Assembly: GCA_010015805.1 (NCBI GenBank)
Contig: ML978131.1
Span: forward strand, 930,001-994,000
Length of the DNA: 64,000 nt
From: Rhizodiscina lignyota
Taxonomy: Eukaryota > Ascomycota > Dothideomycetes > Aulographales > Rhizodiscinaceae
Reading direction: 5' to 3'
Shown here in pieces: positions 11,403-22,905 of this stretch (position 1 is its first letter; each line of letters begins with the position of its first letter). The position numbers and the translations under genes were made by a program. The notes under the pieces are model-generated. The model was not told the DNA's origin. It did not search any database and was given only the letters and a program-made list of their open reading frames with translations.

Positions 11403-12925
11403 GTTGGATGAGTAAGACGGGGGGAATACGCCAGATAGATATCAAATGAGATGGGAAACAGCAACTTCCCAATGCCGGAGTGACAGGTAAAGTATTTTGA
11501 CCGTCTTCTTATCATACTTTCTCTCTTGTATTTAAGCTAACTTGGAGCCTTCAGAATGCGGCCTGAGGCATTGCTGTGCTGCATGGATCTCCGGGAGGCT
11601 GTGCAAAAATTCCCCCAAGCCGAATTGCACAGTCAACAGTCCACCTCAGGCTACAAGGCTGAAAGTACAGTGACAATGTTCGATATTATAAGTGCCTACT
11701 GCCGTAAAGCAGCTGCTACTCATACGAAGGAGCTAGTTTCCAGCAAGCGAACAGGCTACACGACCACTCTACTAGATCCGCTCCTAGCATCCCAAAGAGG
11801 CTTCTATATATTAGTGAGTTTACATTCGACGTTATCAAGGAGTGGTTTGCCAGGCCTGCCTTAGAGGATTTGCTACTCGTTGTTGCGGAAACGAGACGCT
11901 GTTGCAGGTCTCATACGCTCACGAGAAACTAGATCCTTCGTAGCATGGCTACTCTTCCGCTGAATCAGTTCAAAACAGCTGCATTCAGAGGTTAGATCTC
12001 GAACTGCTCATGAACCAAACAAGTGGCTAAGAGAAGAATTCGGATGGCAAATAAGAAAAAGTGTACTCCGCGGTAAACGAAGCGATCTCAGTCCTCCTCT
12101 CTGGGATGGGCTTGAAGGTTTTCTGTTCGAATCTGTACGTCTTTGCCTTTATGTAGAGATGGAATTGAAGCGGAAGACATGTTCCCTTAACTTAGTAAAG
12201 TACGGAGTACGAATTGAAATTATTAAGTTTTAATCCAAAAGTTTCCATATTCCCATCCGTGAATATAGAGTAGTCATTAGGTCTAATAGTTCGTATGAGA
12301 AGGTGAGCTTGTCGTATGTCAACCCTGTGTCGTCAGTAAAGCAGAGACATTCCTGATCAGATCGAACCGCGCGCTGCCACACAATCCAGTGGCTGGGCTC
12401 CTTCCTTCAAACTGCGCGTTCGCGTCTGTGACCGTCACGGCAGACGTTGCGAATGCGCCTCCATCGCAACTACACTAAGATATTGCAACGCACTTCAATG
12501 ATTCTACAACTCTGCTTCTGTACTCGAACACGCGTTAGGAAGGCCAACGTCACGCTTCACGAACGCGATCGCGTCGCCCAGCACAGCCACACTCCGCTCC
12601 GCCCTCTCGAACACTCTCGAGTCCGCAATGCTTGACGTGGCAAGCACTCCGCCTCAAAAGCTTGATTTTAGCATACCTTGGAATGACCAGTGAAACCATG
12701 CATCAGATTCAGGGTCGATTGGCGTTTTCGCCAAACATGTACGCGACAGCCGTGCGCAGCCGCCGCTGTGAGACGTCATCGGCCTGCCGCAGGTTGGAAT
12801 GATGTGACACCCTGGTTACCTACTTCAACGTGCTTTCATGATGTTTGAACTGGATATAAACTGACTGATAGTCACTGGAGATTTTCCGCTACATACAACT
12901 ATCTGCTAACTACAGAATACTCACA
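11403..12925. other. Long intergenic region upstream of the P/Q-rich gene
   Basis: About 1.5 kb with no supportable gene. The frame at 11556-11864 (102 codons) has no recognisable domain. A dyad GTAC-GGA-GTAC lies at 12200-12210. The right end is the promoter and 5' UTR of the P/Q-rich gene; a CTAACTACAG word just before its ATG could be the acceptor of a 5'-UTR intron. Confidence 0.45.
12855..12860 (+). promoter_or_regulatory. TATA-like element of the P/Q-rich gene
   Basis: TATAAA in the context GATATAAACTG, about 66 bp before the ATG at 12926. The position fits a core promoter element, but this rests on motif and spacing only. Confidence 0.35.
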
Positions 12926-14644
12926 ATGGATTCCAATACAGCTTCCCATCCAACTCAGGGCTACTATGCTCCAGCAGATCAGCAGCAAGGACAGAGCTCC
13001 GAGCAATACCAAGCATATCACCCGCCTCAAGAGCAAGCTCCTCCACAAAGCCAACAACCTCAATTCCAAGCATATCATCCACCTCATGAGCAAGCTCCTC
13101 AGCAAGGCCAGCAACCTCAATTCGCTCCACCTCCGATGAGCCAGAATGATCAAGCACAGTTGAACCCAGCCACCCAATTCGCTCCACCTCCCACGAGCCA
13201 GGATACCCAGGCACAACAATATCCCCCAACTCAATTCGCACCGCCTCCAAACCAAAACGATCCAACCGAGCAGCAATTCTATCCTCCCCCACTATTTTCA
13301 GGTCGTCAAGACCTTCACCATCCTCCACCACAGACAGAGCAAGGACTGGGTACGACCGCACCAGGAAAAGCTGAAGCGCAAGCTCAAGGAGTGCCTCCAA
13401 CGAACTACAATGCACCTATTCAAGCCGAGCATGCCCCTCCATCGACAGGCTTCACAGGATACCCTCCACAGATACCTGGCGAAGCGGGCACGGCCGGCGT
13501 AGCTCCAGCAGTGGGACAAGAGGCTGCCCCTGGTCTTCCTCCACGTCCAGAAGTCTACAACCCACCTCTTCCTCCACGTCGAAACCCGCAGAACTTCGGC
13601 GAAGACGACCCATCGAATCCAATCCATTACATGCGAGACCCTCACAAGCTGATCGTTTACCTCATCCCATTCCCCAAACCTCAGATGAAAAATGTGGACG
13701 CTTCGAAGATTCCCGATCGATTCCTCATCTATACTCCTCCTCCACCGCCGTTGAGCAGGCCCAAAGAAGGCGAGAAGGAGGGCAAGTTCCACAAAGTGCA
13801 GCGGAAATGGCAGGAAGAAGTGCGCGAGGCGAAGACTTCCCAAGCAAAAACGGCAAGTTGGAAAGGCATCAAGGGCAAGGCGACCAAGGGAATTGATTGG
13901 GCGATGGCGAAGACAACTACGTCAAGTTTGGACTTTTTGAACCGCATTGAACATGACAAGAAGCAGAAGAAGGGTTCTCACTCGGACGACGAAGTCGAAG
14001 AAGGAGAGACAACGAAGCGCACTGTTGGGCTCGAAGAAATGGTCCTCATCTACCCTTCGACAGTTCCTGGCACTCAGGAAGAGCTGCGCACTGAATTCGT
14101 CAACTCAATGCTACGTTCCAAGTCCAAGGCGCAGCGAGACTCGGTGATCGCCACTGGTTTGCTCCCTGTTGGATTTGCCATTGATGTCCTGGCCACATTC
14201 GTCTGGCCATTCGGAGGTCTGGCGGAGATCGATTCAGTCTGGCTATATTCATCGCTCCGAGGAGCAAAGGTCGCCCGCTCAACCACCAAGCGCCTCACTT
14301 CATCTTCGACCTCCGGTAATCACGAGCAGGACAAGCTTCGCCTTACGTTTACGCCCTCGCAAAGACTCGAGGTGCTCAGGAGGTATCTTGCGGCACGCTG
14401 CCACGAGCGCGAGCCATATATCTTCCCTACGGCGGGTCCGGTACCAACCGAGACACAAGTTCTAGAGGCAATTGGCTGGGCGCCAAGTCAGACGGGTGGA
14501 GAGACGAAGAATTGGGAAGATGAACAGTGGGAGATTAGTGAGGTAAAGGAAGATTTGAAGTCGGTAATGGGCAAGGGATCTCGGGAATGGGAGAAGTGGT
14601 GTAAGGCTTTTGAGAAGGACCCGGAGAAGGCGTTGAAGAAATGA
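12926..14644 (+). CDS. Conserved fungal protein with P/Q-rich N-terminal repeats
   Basis: Intronless frame of 572 residues. The first ~200 residues are Pro/Gln/Tyr-rich and built of imperfect repeats such as FQAYHPPHEQAPQQ and QFAPPPTSQD, followed by more Pro-rich sequence (LPPRPEVYNPPLPPRR). From about residue 225 (HYMRDPHKLIVYLIPFPKP) the sequence is globular, with a Lys/Arg-rich part (KVQRKWQEEVREAKTSQAKT) and one hydrophobic stretch (VIATGLLPVGFAIDVLATFVWPFGG cut short here: VIATGLLPVGFAIDVLATF) that could touch a membrane. The C terminus is acidic/tryptophan-rich and ends DPEKALKK. I recognise the overall pattern as a conserved Pezizomycotina protein of unknown function and assign no role. 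The start has a TATA-like element upstream and an ACAATGG context. Confidence 0.8.
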   Translation: MDSNTASHPTQGYYAPADQQQGQSSEQYQAYHPPQEQAPPQSQQPQFQAYHPPHEQAPQQGQQPQFAPPPMSQNDQAQLNPATQFAPPPTSQDTQAQQYPPTQFAPPPNQNDPTEQQFYPPPLFSGRQDLHHPPPQTEQGLGTTAPGKAEAQAQGVPPTNYNAPIQAEHAPPSTGFTGYPPQIPGEAGTAGVAPAVGQEAAPGLPPRPEVYNPPLPPRRNPQNFGEDDPSNPIHYMRDPHKLIVYLIPFPKPQMKNVDASKIPDRFLIYTPPPPPLSRPKEGEKEGKFHKVQRKWQEEVREAKTSQAKTASWKGIKGKATKGIDWAMAKTTTSSLDFLNRIEHDKKQKKGSHSDDEVEEGETTKRTVGLEEMVLIYPSTVPGTQEELRTEFVNSMLRSKSKAQRDSVIATGLLPVGFAIDVLATFVWPFGGLAEIDSVWLYSSLRGAKVARSTTKRLTSSSTSGNHEQDKLRLTFTPSQRLEVLRRYLAARCHEREPYIFPTAGPVPTETQVLEAIGWAPSQTGGETKNWEDEQWEISEVKEDLKSVMGKGSREWEKWCKAFEKDPEKALKK

Positions 14645-14941
14645 GACTTGATCAGTCTCTACTTGGGTTTTTGGATATCTGAATTTCTTTGGTATACCCT
14701 GACTTTGGGAGTTAGATACGTCAAAGCTAGCGAACTTGGACCATGATTCTACAGCTTCTTCAGATGGCATGGAGTTAAATTAGTATTTGAAGCATCAGTG
14801 TGCAATTCAATCTGTGATTAAGCATTCTATTGCCGCAGGAAGATCGAATAATGTCTCAACTGAAGTATGTGCTAAAATACAATGCCTAGCATTGAGCTTC
14901 TATCTTCTACTTCTATCTTCTAGAGAGTATACTAGATAAGG

Positions 14942-16170
14942 CTAATCGTCCAAACTGTCGCCTCGAATTTCACTCCACCACCTGGACGCACTCCACATTT
15001 CACCGTCCTTCTCGCCAACCAGAAACCAGTACTTGCGCAGAAACCACGGCTTGGGCTCCCAACTCCTTGCATCCCACGGCACTCTAGCCGCTGACCGGAC
15101 ACCGTCCGAATTGCAACTGCCCCAGCACACTAAGCCGTCGTCTGTCAGGTCGATGCAAAGCTCGGCCTCGTCGATCAGTGGTGGCGAGACCGATATTGCA
15201 GATAGAAGTCTTGCGCGAAACTCTGGGAATGGGATCACATCCTGGATATTCAGTCAACAGCCGAGCTTCGTCAGATATGGGTCTATTCACAAGATATGGA
15301 TGATGCTCTTGAGTTATCTGTGCTTCTACCGGTCTAAGTGCCTGCGGAATAGATGCATATCGAGCTAAGGACGTTCCTAGCTTCGTCGGATCATTGCCCT
15401 CTACCAGAGGGCTCACGTCGTCGTCGTCGAGGTAGTCCTCAAAATCGAACCCCAATGCTCTCGCGTTAGCATAAATTGCAGCGAAGAACGATGCTTGGAG
15501 TATGGGGAAATTATTCATGCGAAGATCCGGAAGCTTGGACTGTAAGTTGAGATCTTGAAGGAGATTAATATTGGGGGCGCCGCGGCCGTCCAGAAGCGGA
15601 TCTTGTAGAAGCGTCAGTATGTCAAGGTAACGTAGACCGTTATCACGGATAAGAGCGAACAATCGGCGGCGCTGGTCCCTCTTCAAGGCCCAGAAGCAAC
15701 GTGAGATACTTTTGGCTGAAAATGGTTGGCGGTGTGGGTCTTGTAAATTGAGGGCGTGGCTTCCAACGCCTTTGTTCGTCTCGACATGTTGGACAGCTTC
15801 CCCCGACACTGGTAAGGCGGACGAATCTATTTCCTCGACGGAGTCGCGCGATCGAGTCCCAGCGCCTTGAGACCCGCCTATTTGTCCCCTTGCGCTGTTC
15901 GCGGCATCTATCCGTGATATTTCATGGCCGACGGCAGGATAGGTCGCAACAATGGATTCCAGAAGCTGCAACTTTTGCTTTCGTTTCTCGCCTGCACATT
16001 ATCAGCAGGAGGATTTCAAATGATGAGACGTTCGACGAACGATAGTTCTTTGACGCTACTCTCCCCTGCCTCCTACGTTCCTCGCTCTTGATACCAGCAC
16101 GAGCTTTCTTTCCGCGAAGCACACTTGTGTCAGTCATTGTGCGTCGTCCGAGTGGTGTTAGCTCGAACAC
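14942..16170 (-). CDS. bZIP transcription factor with DUF3425-like C terminus
   Basis: Three exons (16170-16041, 15991-15291, 15241-14942) give 376 residues. The first intron splits the basic region: KSEERRRQGRVASKNY joins REKRKQKLQLLESI to make a bZIP basic region and the start of the zipper. The C-terminal part, HHPYL joined across the second intron to DVIPFPEFRARLL, followed by LCIDLTDDGLVCWG and PWDARSWEPKPWFLRKYWFL, matches the DUF3425 domain common behind fungal bZIPs. A second in-frame ATG at 16137 (MTDTSVLRGKK) may be the true start, giving 365 residues. Nuclear regulator; targets unknown. It is divergent from the SDR at 16550, which is a reasonable but unproven target. Confidence 0.85.
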
Positions 16171-16549
16171 GAATGTATGGCGTCAGCATGCTTCGGTCTG
16201 AGGCTCTCACTTCAATGGTAAAAATGAGATGTGAAGGTGTTGTGCAAGATACCCTGTCATTCGTTAAGTCCGAACGTTCAATTCCGGAGATGCCAGGATG
16301 CTGACGCCAGTACGATACCCGCAAAAGCCGCATCTATCTGCTGGCGTCAACAATGGGTTTTGCGTACACTCAGTGGAACCAGACAGTTGATGCGTCCGTT
16401 TTACCAAAAGATATATGATTATCGCATCATCAAGCCTTGCCCAACATGAATATAAAATCCTTTACTTCTTGCGTTGCTGCGTGGGCTCCTCAAATAACAT
16501 TTACATACGCCTGATTGCACACCGATTTCATAGCTAATCCCTCCCCAAG
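16171..16549. other. Bidirectional promoter between bZIP and SDR genes
   Basis: About 380 bp separating two divergent starts. It should carry both promoters. No strong operator-like palindrome was recognised. Confidence 0.5.
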
Positions 16550-17816
16550 ATGGCCTCTGCGAATGACCGCGAAGACTTGAAAGGGCTTCAGAGAGAAGCC
16601 AACTATGATCGGAGCCATACTTCCGACTCCATGGCCGCAAGGCTCGCCAATAGGATTGCTGGCAAATCTGGTAAGCTTGAGTCCGATCGCCTCGTCTTTG
16701 ACGACTTCTAGTAACGAGCTGTGCCAGTGGTTATCACGGGTGTTAGCCCACGTGGTTTGGGTGCCGATGCTGCCCGAGCAATATACAAGCACAACCCAAA
16801 GCTCTTGATTCTGGCAAGTCGCACTAAAGCGAACATCCAAGCTGTCATTGATAGTATCGGGAGCCCCGGTGCTGGAAATGTCGAAGGGATACTACTAGAT
16901 CTATCCAGCCTTGACTCGGTGCGAGCGGCAGCTGGCGAAGTACTCAAGCTCACGCCCGTTGTTGACGTCCTCATTAACAATGCCGCGGTAATGATGGTGC
17001 CGGAGTACACGACTACCAAGAACGGATTCGAGATGCACTTCGGCATAAACCATCTTGGCCATTTCTTGTTCACCAACTTGTTGATGCCGGCTCTGCTGAA
17101 GTCTGTCGACGGCGCTCGTGTCGTCAATGTGTCTGCCGCAGCACACCGGATGACGCTCGTGAACTTTGAGGATCCAAACTTCGCGGTATGTTCAACCTGC
17201 GCAGGGAACCGCAGCCATATCTGACCTGCCTGCTGCAAGAACGGGACAAAGTATGAGCCTCTGCTAGGCTATGCACAGTCCAAGTGCGCCAATCTTCTCT
17301 TTTCCCACGCTCTTGCCAACCGATATGGGAGCCAAGGGCTGTTGTCGTTCGGCGTGGATCCTGGCGGTCAGTAATCTCTGCAGCTTTTCTGTTGCCGAGT
17401 GACTAAAATCTGTGACAGCTGTCCCTGATACACAAATTAGCCGCTTGATCTCGAAGGAAGAGCTAATTCGCCAAGGTAATTAGCCGTATGCCGCGGAGAC
17501 GCTCCATGTTTCTGACCGAACTTTTGCAGGATGGTTCAACGAAGATGGAACCCCCAAGCAAGCAACGATACTCCCAAAGACCATTCAACAGGCTTCATCC
17601 AGCTACATCATGGCAGCGTTCGACCCGGCTATCCTAGGTTAGTCCTCCTACAGCCATTCAATACCAGTGCTTATGGGATTCCCAGATCATAACGGCGCGT
17701 GCATTACTTCCTGCATTGTAGATGATTCTGTGGCACCATACGTGCTCGATAGAGGAAATGCCGAGAAGCTCTGGGTATTGTCAGAGAAGCTCATTGGCCA
17801 GGAATTTGGTTCTTAG
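16550..17816 (+). CDS. Short-chain dehydrogenase/reductase
   Basis: Six exons (16550-16670, 16728-17185, 17240-17366, 17419-17475, 17530-17637, 17686-17816) give 333 residues; all five introns are about 48-57 nt and the phases close. The N-terminal extension (MASANDREDLKGLQREANYD) precedes a Rossmann nucleotide site TGVSPRGLG, then LLDLSSLDS, the NNAA motif and the catalytic YAQSK. The end (HNGACITSC...APYVLDRGNAEKLW) resembles retinol-dehydrogenase or WW-domain-oxidoreductase type SDRs. It is an NAD(P)-dependent oxidoreductase of unknown substrate, probably cytosolic. An in-frame ATG just before exon 2 (MPVVITG, 16721) could give a shorter form, but the upstream exon splices cleanly. Confidence 0.88.
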
Positions 17817-19012
17817 ATTGCTGTATCGTGTACGGGAACGCCCAAGAGTCGGACTTCGAAATTGCACCTGCAATGTTCCGCAGCAGTGTACGAGGTATTA
17901 AGCACCTGGAGGATCATTTTTCAGTCCGAAACTAGACGAAAGCCTTGTTCCGTTCGCAGCGTATCTTACATGTTCTGAGCCGTGTGGGCTTTGGATTCAT
18001 CCACTATCAGATCCTTTCCTTTCGTTGTTGCTGAACCACACCAAATCTAAATGCCTTCGACTTCGTAAAGACCGCTTAGTGTATCGAACGATTGAGCAGA
18101 GATAAGAAGCTTCTATGGGTTCAAAGGTAAGGATGTAGGAGAATATTCAATGTGAGGAGGCTCGGAAGAACATTACAAACTGGCATGCGTGATATCTAGA
18201 TTGATGCGAATGGAAAACACGAGAAAGAAAAGCAGAGAAAAATAATCAAGCCACGAACTGAGCCATAACGAGCGGCAATGGCCCGGAAGTGGGTCGTTGA
18301 TAGGATATCGACGCAATCCTACTGTGTAGACCAGTAGTAGCCCGTTTTTAGGCTAGACGAGGAGGATGTAATCAGTGATTAGAGTTGCTCAGGGCTAGCT
18401 CAAGCTTGACTAATGTAGCTCAGGTTCAAAGGCGGAAGTGGACTTTGGTGGGTTAGTTTGAGTGTAGAGAAAATGTCGCTTATACCGTACCTTCACCTAG
18501 CCCACCTCCTCCCTTTCCCTATTAAGTTAGCGCCGTATCACGTCTTTGTGCGCAAAATTACGCGCTGGCTCAACATCGGCTCTGCTGCAAGAAGAAGAGA
18601 GGTGATAAGACCTGAGGCGAAGTCGACTTCAATCATACTTGCTAAGCGACCAAAAATTGCAAGTGCATAGGTAATATCATCATCCTTGGGCCCTAGAAAA
18701 GCCAGGAGATTTCTGGAGTATCGGTAGATGCCGCCCATCATTAGAACTTGCTGAGCCCGTTCGGCATAGTCGCTTTGGTTAATGTACAAACACCAAAAAT
18801 CTACGAGAAGGGCTACTAAGTCGACATGATGGCAAATCGTCACTTCCCCAGCTTTGCATTACCGGCAGTCCCCACTCAGTCTAGAAAAACCATGACAATC
18901 CTAATAAAGTGTGAAGATTCGTGTTGCATCAAATTACTGTAGTGGTAACGGTACGCTCAAGAAGTCATTGTGCAGGATTAGATTCGACTCTAACTAGGTC
19001 AATGCTAAGAAG
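17817..19012. other. Gene-poor spacer containing a HET relic
   Basis: About 1.2 kb between the SDR and the large minus-strand gene. The only recognisable content is the HET-domain fragment at 18538-18843. The rest is AT-rich without conserved coding sequence. Confidence 0.5.
18538..18843 (-). pseudogene. HET (heterokaryon incompatibility) domain fragment
   Basis: A 101-codon frame contains the core of a HET domain: FWCLYINQSDYAERAQQVLM matches the family pattern WIDAICINQSDxxERxxQVxxM, and it is followed by GIYRYSRNLLAFLGPKDDD and LAIFGRLASMIEVDFAS. An intact HET protein normally has several hundred residues and starts well before this block. Here there is no ATG (the frame opens with GTG), no upstream part of the domain, and the frame stops soon after it. 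It is a broken copy of a host gene family that controls non-self recognition in fungi. Confidence 0.7.
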
Positions 19013-22000
19013 TCACCAAGGAAGTACCAAGGTCTCCTCGTACCTAATTAGAGCGGTCCTTGAACCTCTTGTGTACGATCGAGGCATTGAGCCTACTCTC
19101 CATCTGAGTTCAGGAGGAACATCACTGCCCTTCAAAATCCGTTTACCCTCACTGTAATACGAGCTTCGATGCCACCCGGGCTTCTTGTCTTTTACAACGT
19201 CACTGACCTTGGTATAAGCATCCTCGTATGATGAACCATGTATCATACAGTGCAGTAGCAGCTGAAGGTTGCTCCAGTAATCCATCTCTTTAGCTCCCTC
19301 TGGAGGATCTGGAATTGTCAATCCTTGGAGTTCAAGTATCCAGTTATAACAGTCAAGCCGTTGTTTTTTGGTAACAGAGCGATAGGGTGGAGGAAGATTC
19401 CAGACGGTATCTCCTAGAACCACACGTTGTGAATAGAATCTCCGCGGCAATGGATGCCTAATAGTGTGGAACATGTGGCTACTTTGTAACAGGTCTTCAA
19501 CTACAACCGCAAGTGCGAAATTGTTATCGATCTCAGATGCAGCATCGAACACGAACAAGCAGATATCGTGATTGTTGTATGGCGTAGAAGTCAAATCCAA
19601 AGTCTCAAGGAGGACCATTCCATAGCCGGAAATCCTCGACTCGTCGTCCCGACAGAATGTGTAGTCCTGTTCGTACTTCTGGCTGACATGGCGACACCTT
19701 TCACATAGTTGAACCGTATGTTCTTGTTGCAAAGAAGTGACTTGCTTTCTTCGCGAAACCCTCCTGAAGGTGAGGTCCTCTGGCTTGGGTATTATATCGC
19801 GTTTGCGTTTAAAGCGTTCAAAACGTATGCCCAAGTTCGCCTTCTCTAGCGAATTCATTCTAGTGGGGATCAAGAAGCTCTTAGGTGCTCGTTGTGCTTC
19901 TCCGAATTTGTGAATCTTGTCAATGAATGCTCTTAACTGGGATCGTCGAAGATATCCAAAACCCAAAGCTTCAGTTGGCGGAGAATGGTCGAGGCGCTTT
20001 CGGTCAGGGAGCGAATACAGTGTGAGGAGTGCGCAAGTGACAGCTGCCGAGAAATGCTGCCAGGGCGACCCAAGTCGAAGACATTCAACGGTAGCTCGCC
20101 AAACTTGGTGACTGCATGGCCGAGCCTTCCTGTGCATAGAGTCTAGAGTCTCTGGAGGCTTTTGGAATTCCGCCTTCTTGAACAAGAGTTCCAACGCCTC
20201 TTTCGACACAGCGACGTAAGAAATTTCCTTCACTGTCTCCCATGTGCTGGTGATGAACGTAGAATATTCTATGAGGACATAGAATGTTACTGTTCGTGAT
20301 GCTGTTGATGCGCGACCTTCGGCATGAACATCCCCCGCCCAAGAGTCTTCAAGGTAGTCAAGATCTGCCTCGGAGATCGCAATTAGCTCATCCCACGTAG
20401 ATATAAAGTTAACTATATCTCGAGCAGCCCTCCTAGATTTGTCGTGTTCTCGGGCAAGTCCGCCAGCAAATTGCAGAATCTTTTCATAATTGTCCTCTGT
20501 CAATCGGAGGCCGAAGATACGGGACTCGAATATGGAAGCTGATTGCAGGGAACCCCGTTGAGTATTTGGTATAGGTATTGCGAGCACGCTTTCGTGCGGA
20601 ATTGGTGCTTGCACCCAGTCAAAATCTTCAAGAGGTTCCAATGTTTCCATGACCGTTGGAGGAGCCGGTATCCAGTGGGCTATTTGTCCTCGGCGAGAAA
20701 GAATTTCGCTTTCGACGCTTACGCTGGCAAGATCGTAGGGGGTACCAGTTGTGAATGACTTCAGCTGCCTAAGAATACCGGGCCGATAAACGTCCCTGGC
20801 CCAATCAGCGATGTAATCGATGATAAGCAGCAGCTGCAAAGAATCGTCTTTCTCCATTAAAGACCCACTCCAGAGCTGAACAATCTCCTAAGCGGCCGTC
20901 AGCTGAACTTCAACTAAACACATGGACAAGGAAAGCTCCGAAAAGAAGCTACAAGCCCAGTTCATTATGTGTCCGCTATCGTTTAGGGCAGCGAGGAAGA
21001 GCTTACGTATGAATTTGGGCTCTCATCAGTTGTATAGCAACTGTAAACTCTCCAGTTGTCTCCTTTACTTGCAATAAACCAGACCAAAGGGGCAGTGCTG
21101 TGTGTTTCCTGTGAACTAGTGACCCTTATGTTCTCCTGCAACGAGAGAAGTTCACGGATAGGAAAAGCGGTCTGTGTTTGAATCTCCTCGAAGCCCTCTG
21201 AGCTCTTCTCTCGTTTGGCTTCGAGAACCAAAAATGGGAACAGCAAGGGGTCCTGGCTCTCAACAAATGGAGTTGATCTGATATCGCTAGAGCTGGATGC
21301 ATCAAGGAGGTTGGCAAATGCACGTGTCTTTTTCAGCCCAACTACTCGGTCAGGCCTCCTAGGGACATCGTGTTGTGAGACAAGAGGGTCGTACATGACC
21401 ATCTCTTCGGCGCGGTTGTCGAAGAGCGGATTCATACCGAGGTCGTAGCTAGATCCAATAAGAACATGGCATGAAGGTCGCGTTTTGCACTCACGACGTA
21501 TCTCCGGCACGAATCTCTGGGGGACAGGTGCAAGACATTCGACTCTCTCGTCGCGCCTGAAGATCTCTGGTCACTGTATCGTTCGCCTCTATGGCCGCCT
21601 CGATCTGTGATCGCCAAATTCGTGCCCTACAGTGGGGGCTAGTGGAAGGGTTAGAAGCCTTGAACAGGTGAACAGGGTGCTGGGGAAGCTACCATGCGAC
21701 CTCCACCATGAACATATGAAGGACATCATTTTCTAAGTCGAACCGCCAACCAGCTTCGTTCCGTTGCTGATTGAAAAGCGTCGCAGCACGGGTTGAAAGC
21801 CATTCGGCTCGGCGTTTAGTCTGAGCCGTCCATGGCTCTTCATTCCGAATGACATCTCCTGCAGAGTAACCGTTGAAGCGTATGCCACGAATGAGACGAA
21901 TTTGATTGAACGTATTTTTGTGGCGAGATGGCAGTTCCGCATGACTTGGAGGCTTGAAGGTAATGCGAAACTTCTTAATGAGTCGACGAAGATCCCGGTC

Positions 22001-22015
22001 TTTTTCACTTGCCAT
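19013..22015 (-). CDS. Large conserved protein with possible PD-(D/E)XK nuclease-like core
   Basis: Four exons (22015-21693, 21626-21495, 21448-21007, 20887-19013) give 923 residues; the three introns are 46-119 nt and the phases close. The middle carries FPFLVLEAKREKSSEGF (Glu228-x-Lys230) and QTAFPIRELLSLQ, then LVWFIASKGDNWRVYSC and LQLLLIIDYIADWARDVYRP, a pattern I recognise from widely distributed Pezizomycotina proteins of unknown function. The acidic residue upstream plus E-x-K after a hydrophobic strand is compatible with the PD-(D/E)XK nuclease fold, but this is inference. A CxxC pair (QLCERCRHV) occurs near residue 670. No signal peptide or membrane segment is seen. It appears intact. 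Confidence 0.75.
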
Positions 22016-22905
22016 GTCAACTCAAGAACATCAAGGTCTCCGTCTGGCTAAAGCCGTTACTATGAATGCGAGGACTTGTGCTGCCGTTGCGTTGGAGCAC
22101 TTGACAGGTGTCACGGCATCACTGACTTTAAATTGGCACAGGGGCTGTGGAAGGATCAGACACGTTCTGTTTCGGCCATCGGAACCCCACGTCCTAAGAC
22201 TGACACTGACAACAGGGAAATAGTTACATTGGCTGAGTCGAGCAGGCAAATGCGAAAATAAAACTCCTCAAAATCAAGAGGCACAATCTTCACGGATTAC
22301 AAGTAGGTCATTGTGTTTCAATGGGAATATGTGCATACTGAATCGAAAGCCGAGCGCCAAGGGCGCGGACATAAGTCCACCTTATGCCAGGGACTACCGC
22401 TAGACCCCTTTCAGTCACGAATAATAATGACTGCGCAAGCAACGCCGAGCCTTGAATTTTTAAAAAGAAAATTGGCGAAGAGAAGGGTGGGGCATAAAAG
22501 ACAAGCGACGCAAACCGGAGGCGGTTTGCCTGGAAGAGATTTGAGCGACGAACTCAAATCGGGTAGTTGCTCATCAAGGCCCACAACGCGCACACAGGTC
22601 CTGCAGCATCTGGTTAGGAACACATCGCAAGAGATTAGATTCAGGAAAAAGATTTGTTAGCCCCTCCTGTATTTTGCACGGATGAGTAGCCATTAGTTTC
22701 CAGCGCAATACTCGTTCGTTGCTGAAACGGATATACACTCATCGATGGAGGTCCGATGATGAAGGATAAGACAAGGAAGAAACGAAAGATTCTCGGATGT
22801 CGCGCTCCAGTAATCCTTTTACTCAGAGGAATTTGCGCTTCCAGTGTACCTCAAGTGATGGATAAACATGTTTAAGACACTGTGTATACTAGAGCCGATG
22901 AAGAA
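22016..22905. other. Intergenic region with one copy of a dispersed repeat
   Basis: About 890 bp holding the promoter of the PD-(D/E)XK-like gene and the 3' flank of the AIM6-DUF3431 gene. A copy of a 71-bp dispersed repeat is at 22266-22336. The frames at 22313-22660 and 22411-22623 have no recognisable homology. Confidence 0.45.
22266..22336 (+). repeat. 71-bp dispersed repeat, copy A
   Basis: Ungapped alignment with 28384-28454 gives 54 identities in 71. The left end forms a small hairpin (CCTC..GAGG), and the block TCATTGTGTTTCAATG is the best conserved. About half of the differences are transitions. Each copy sits about 250-380 bp upstream of a minus-strand gene. Family unknown. Confidence 0.5.

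Noticed and set aside
12899-13843. Long open frames on the minus strand (125-181 codons) opposite the P/Q-rich gene
   Set aside because: They mirror the repetitive codons of the plus-strand gene and are composed of biased Leu/Arg/Val strings; shadows of the real coding strand.
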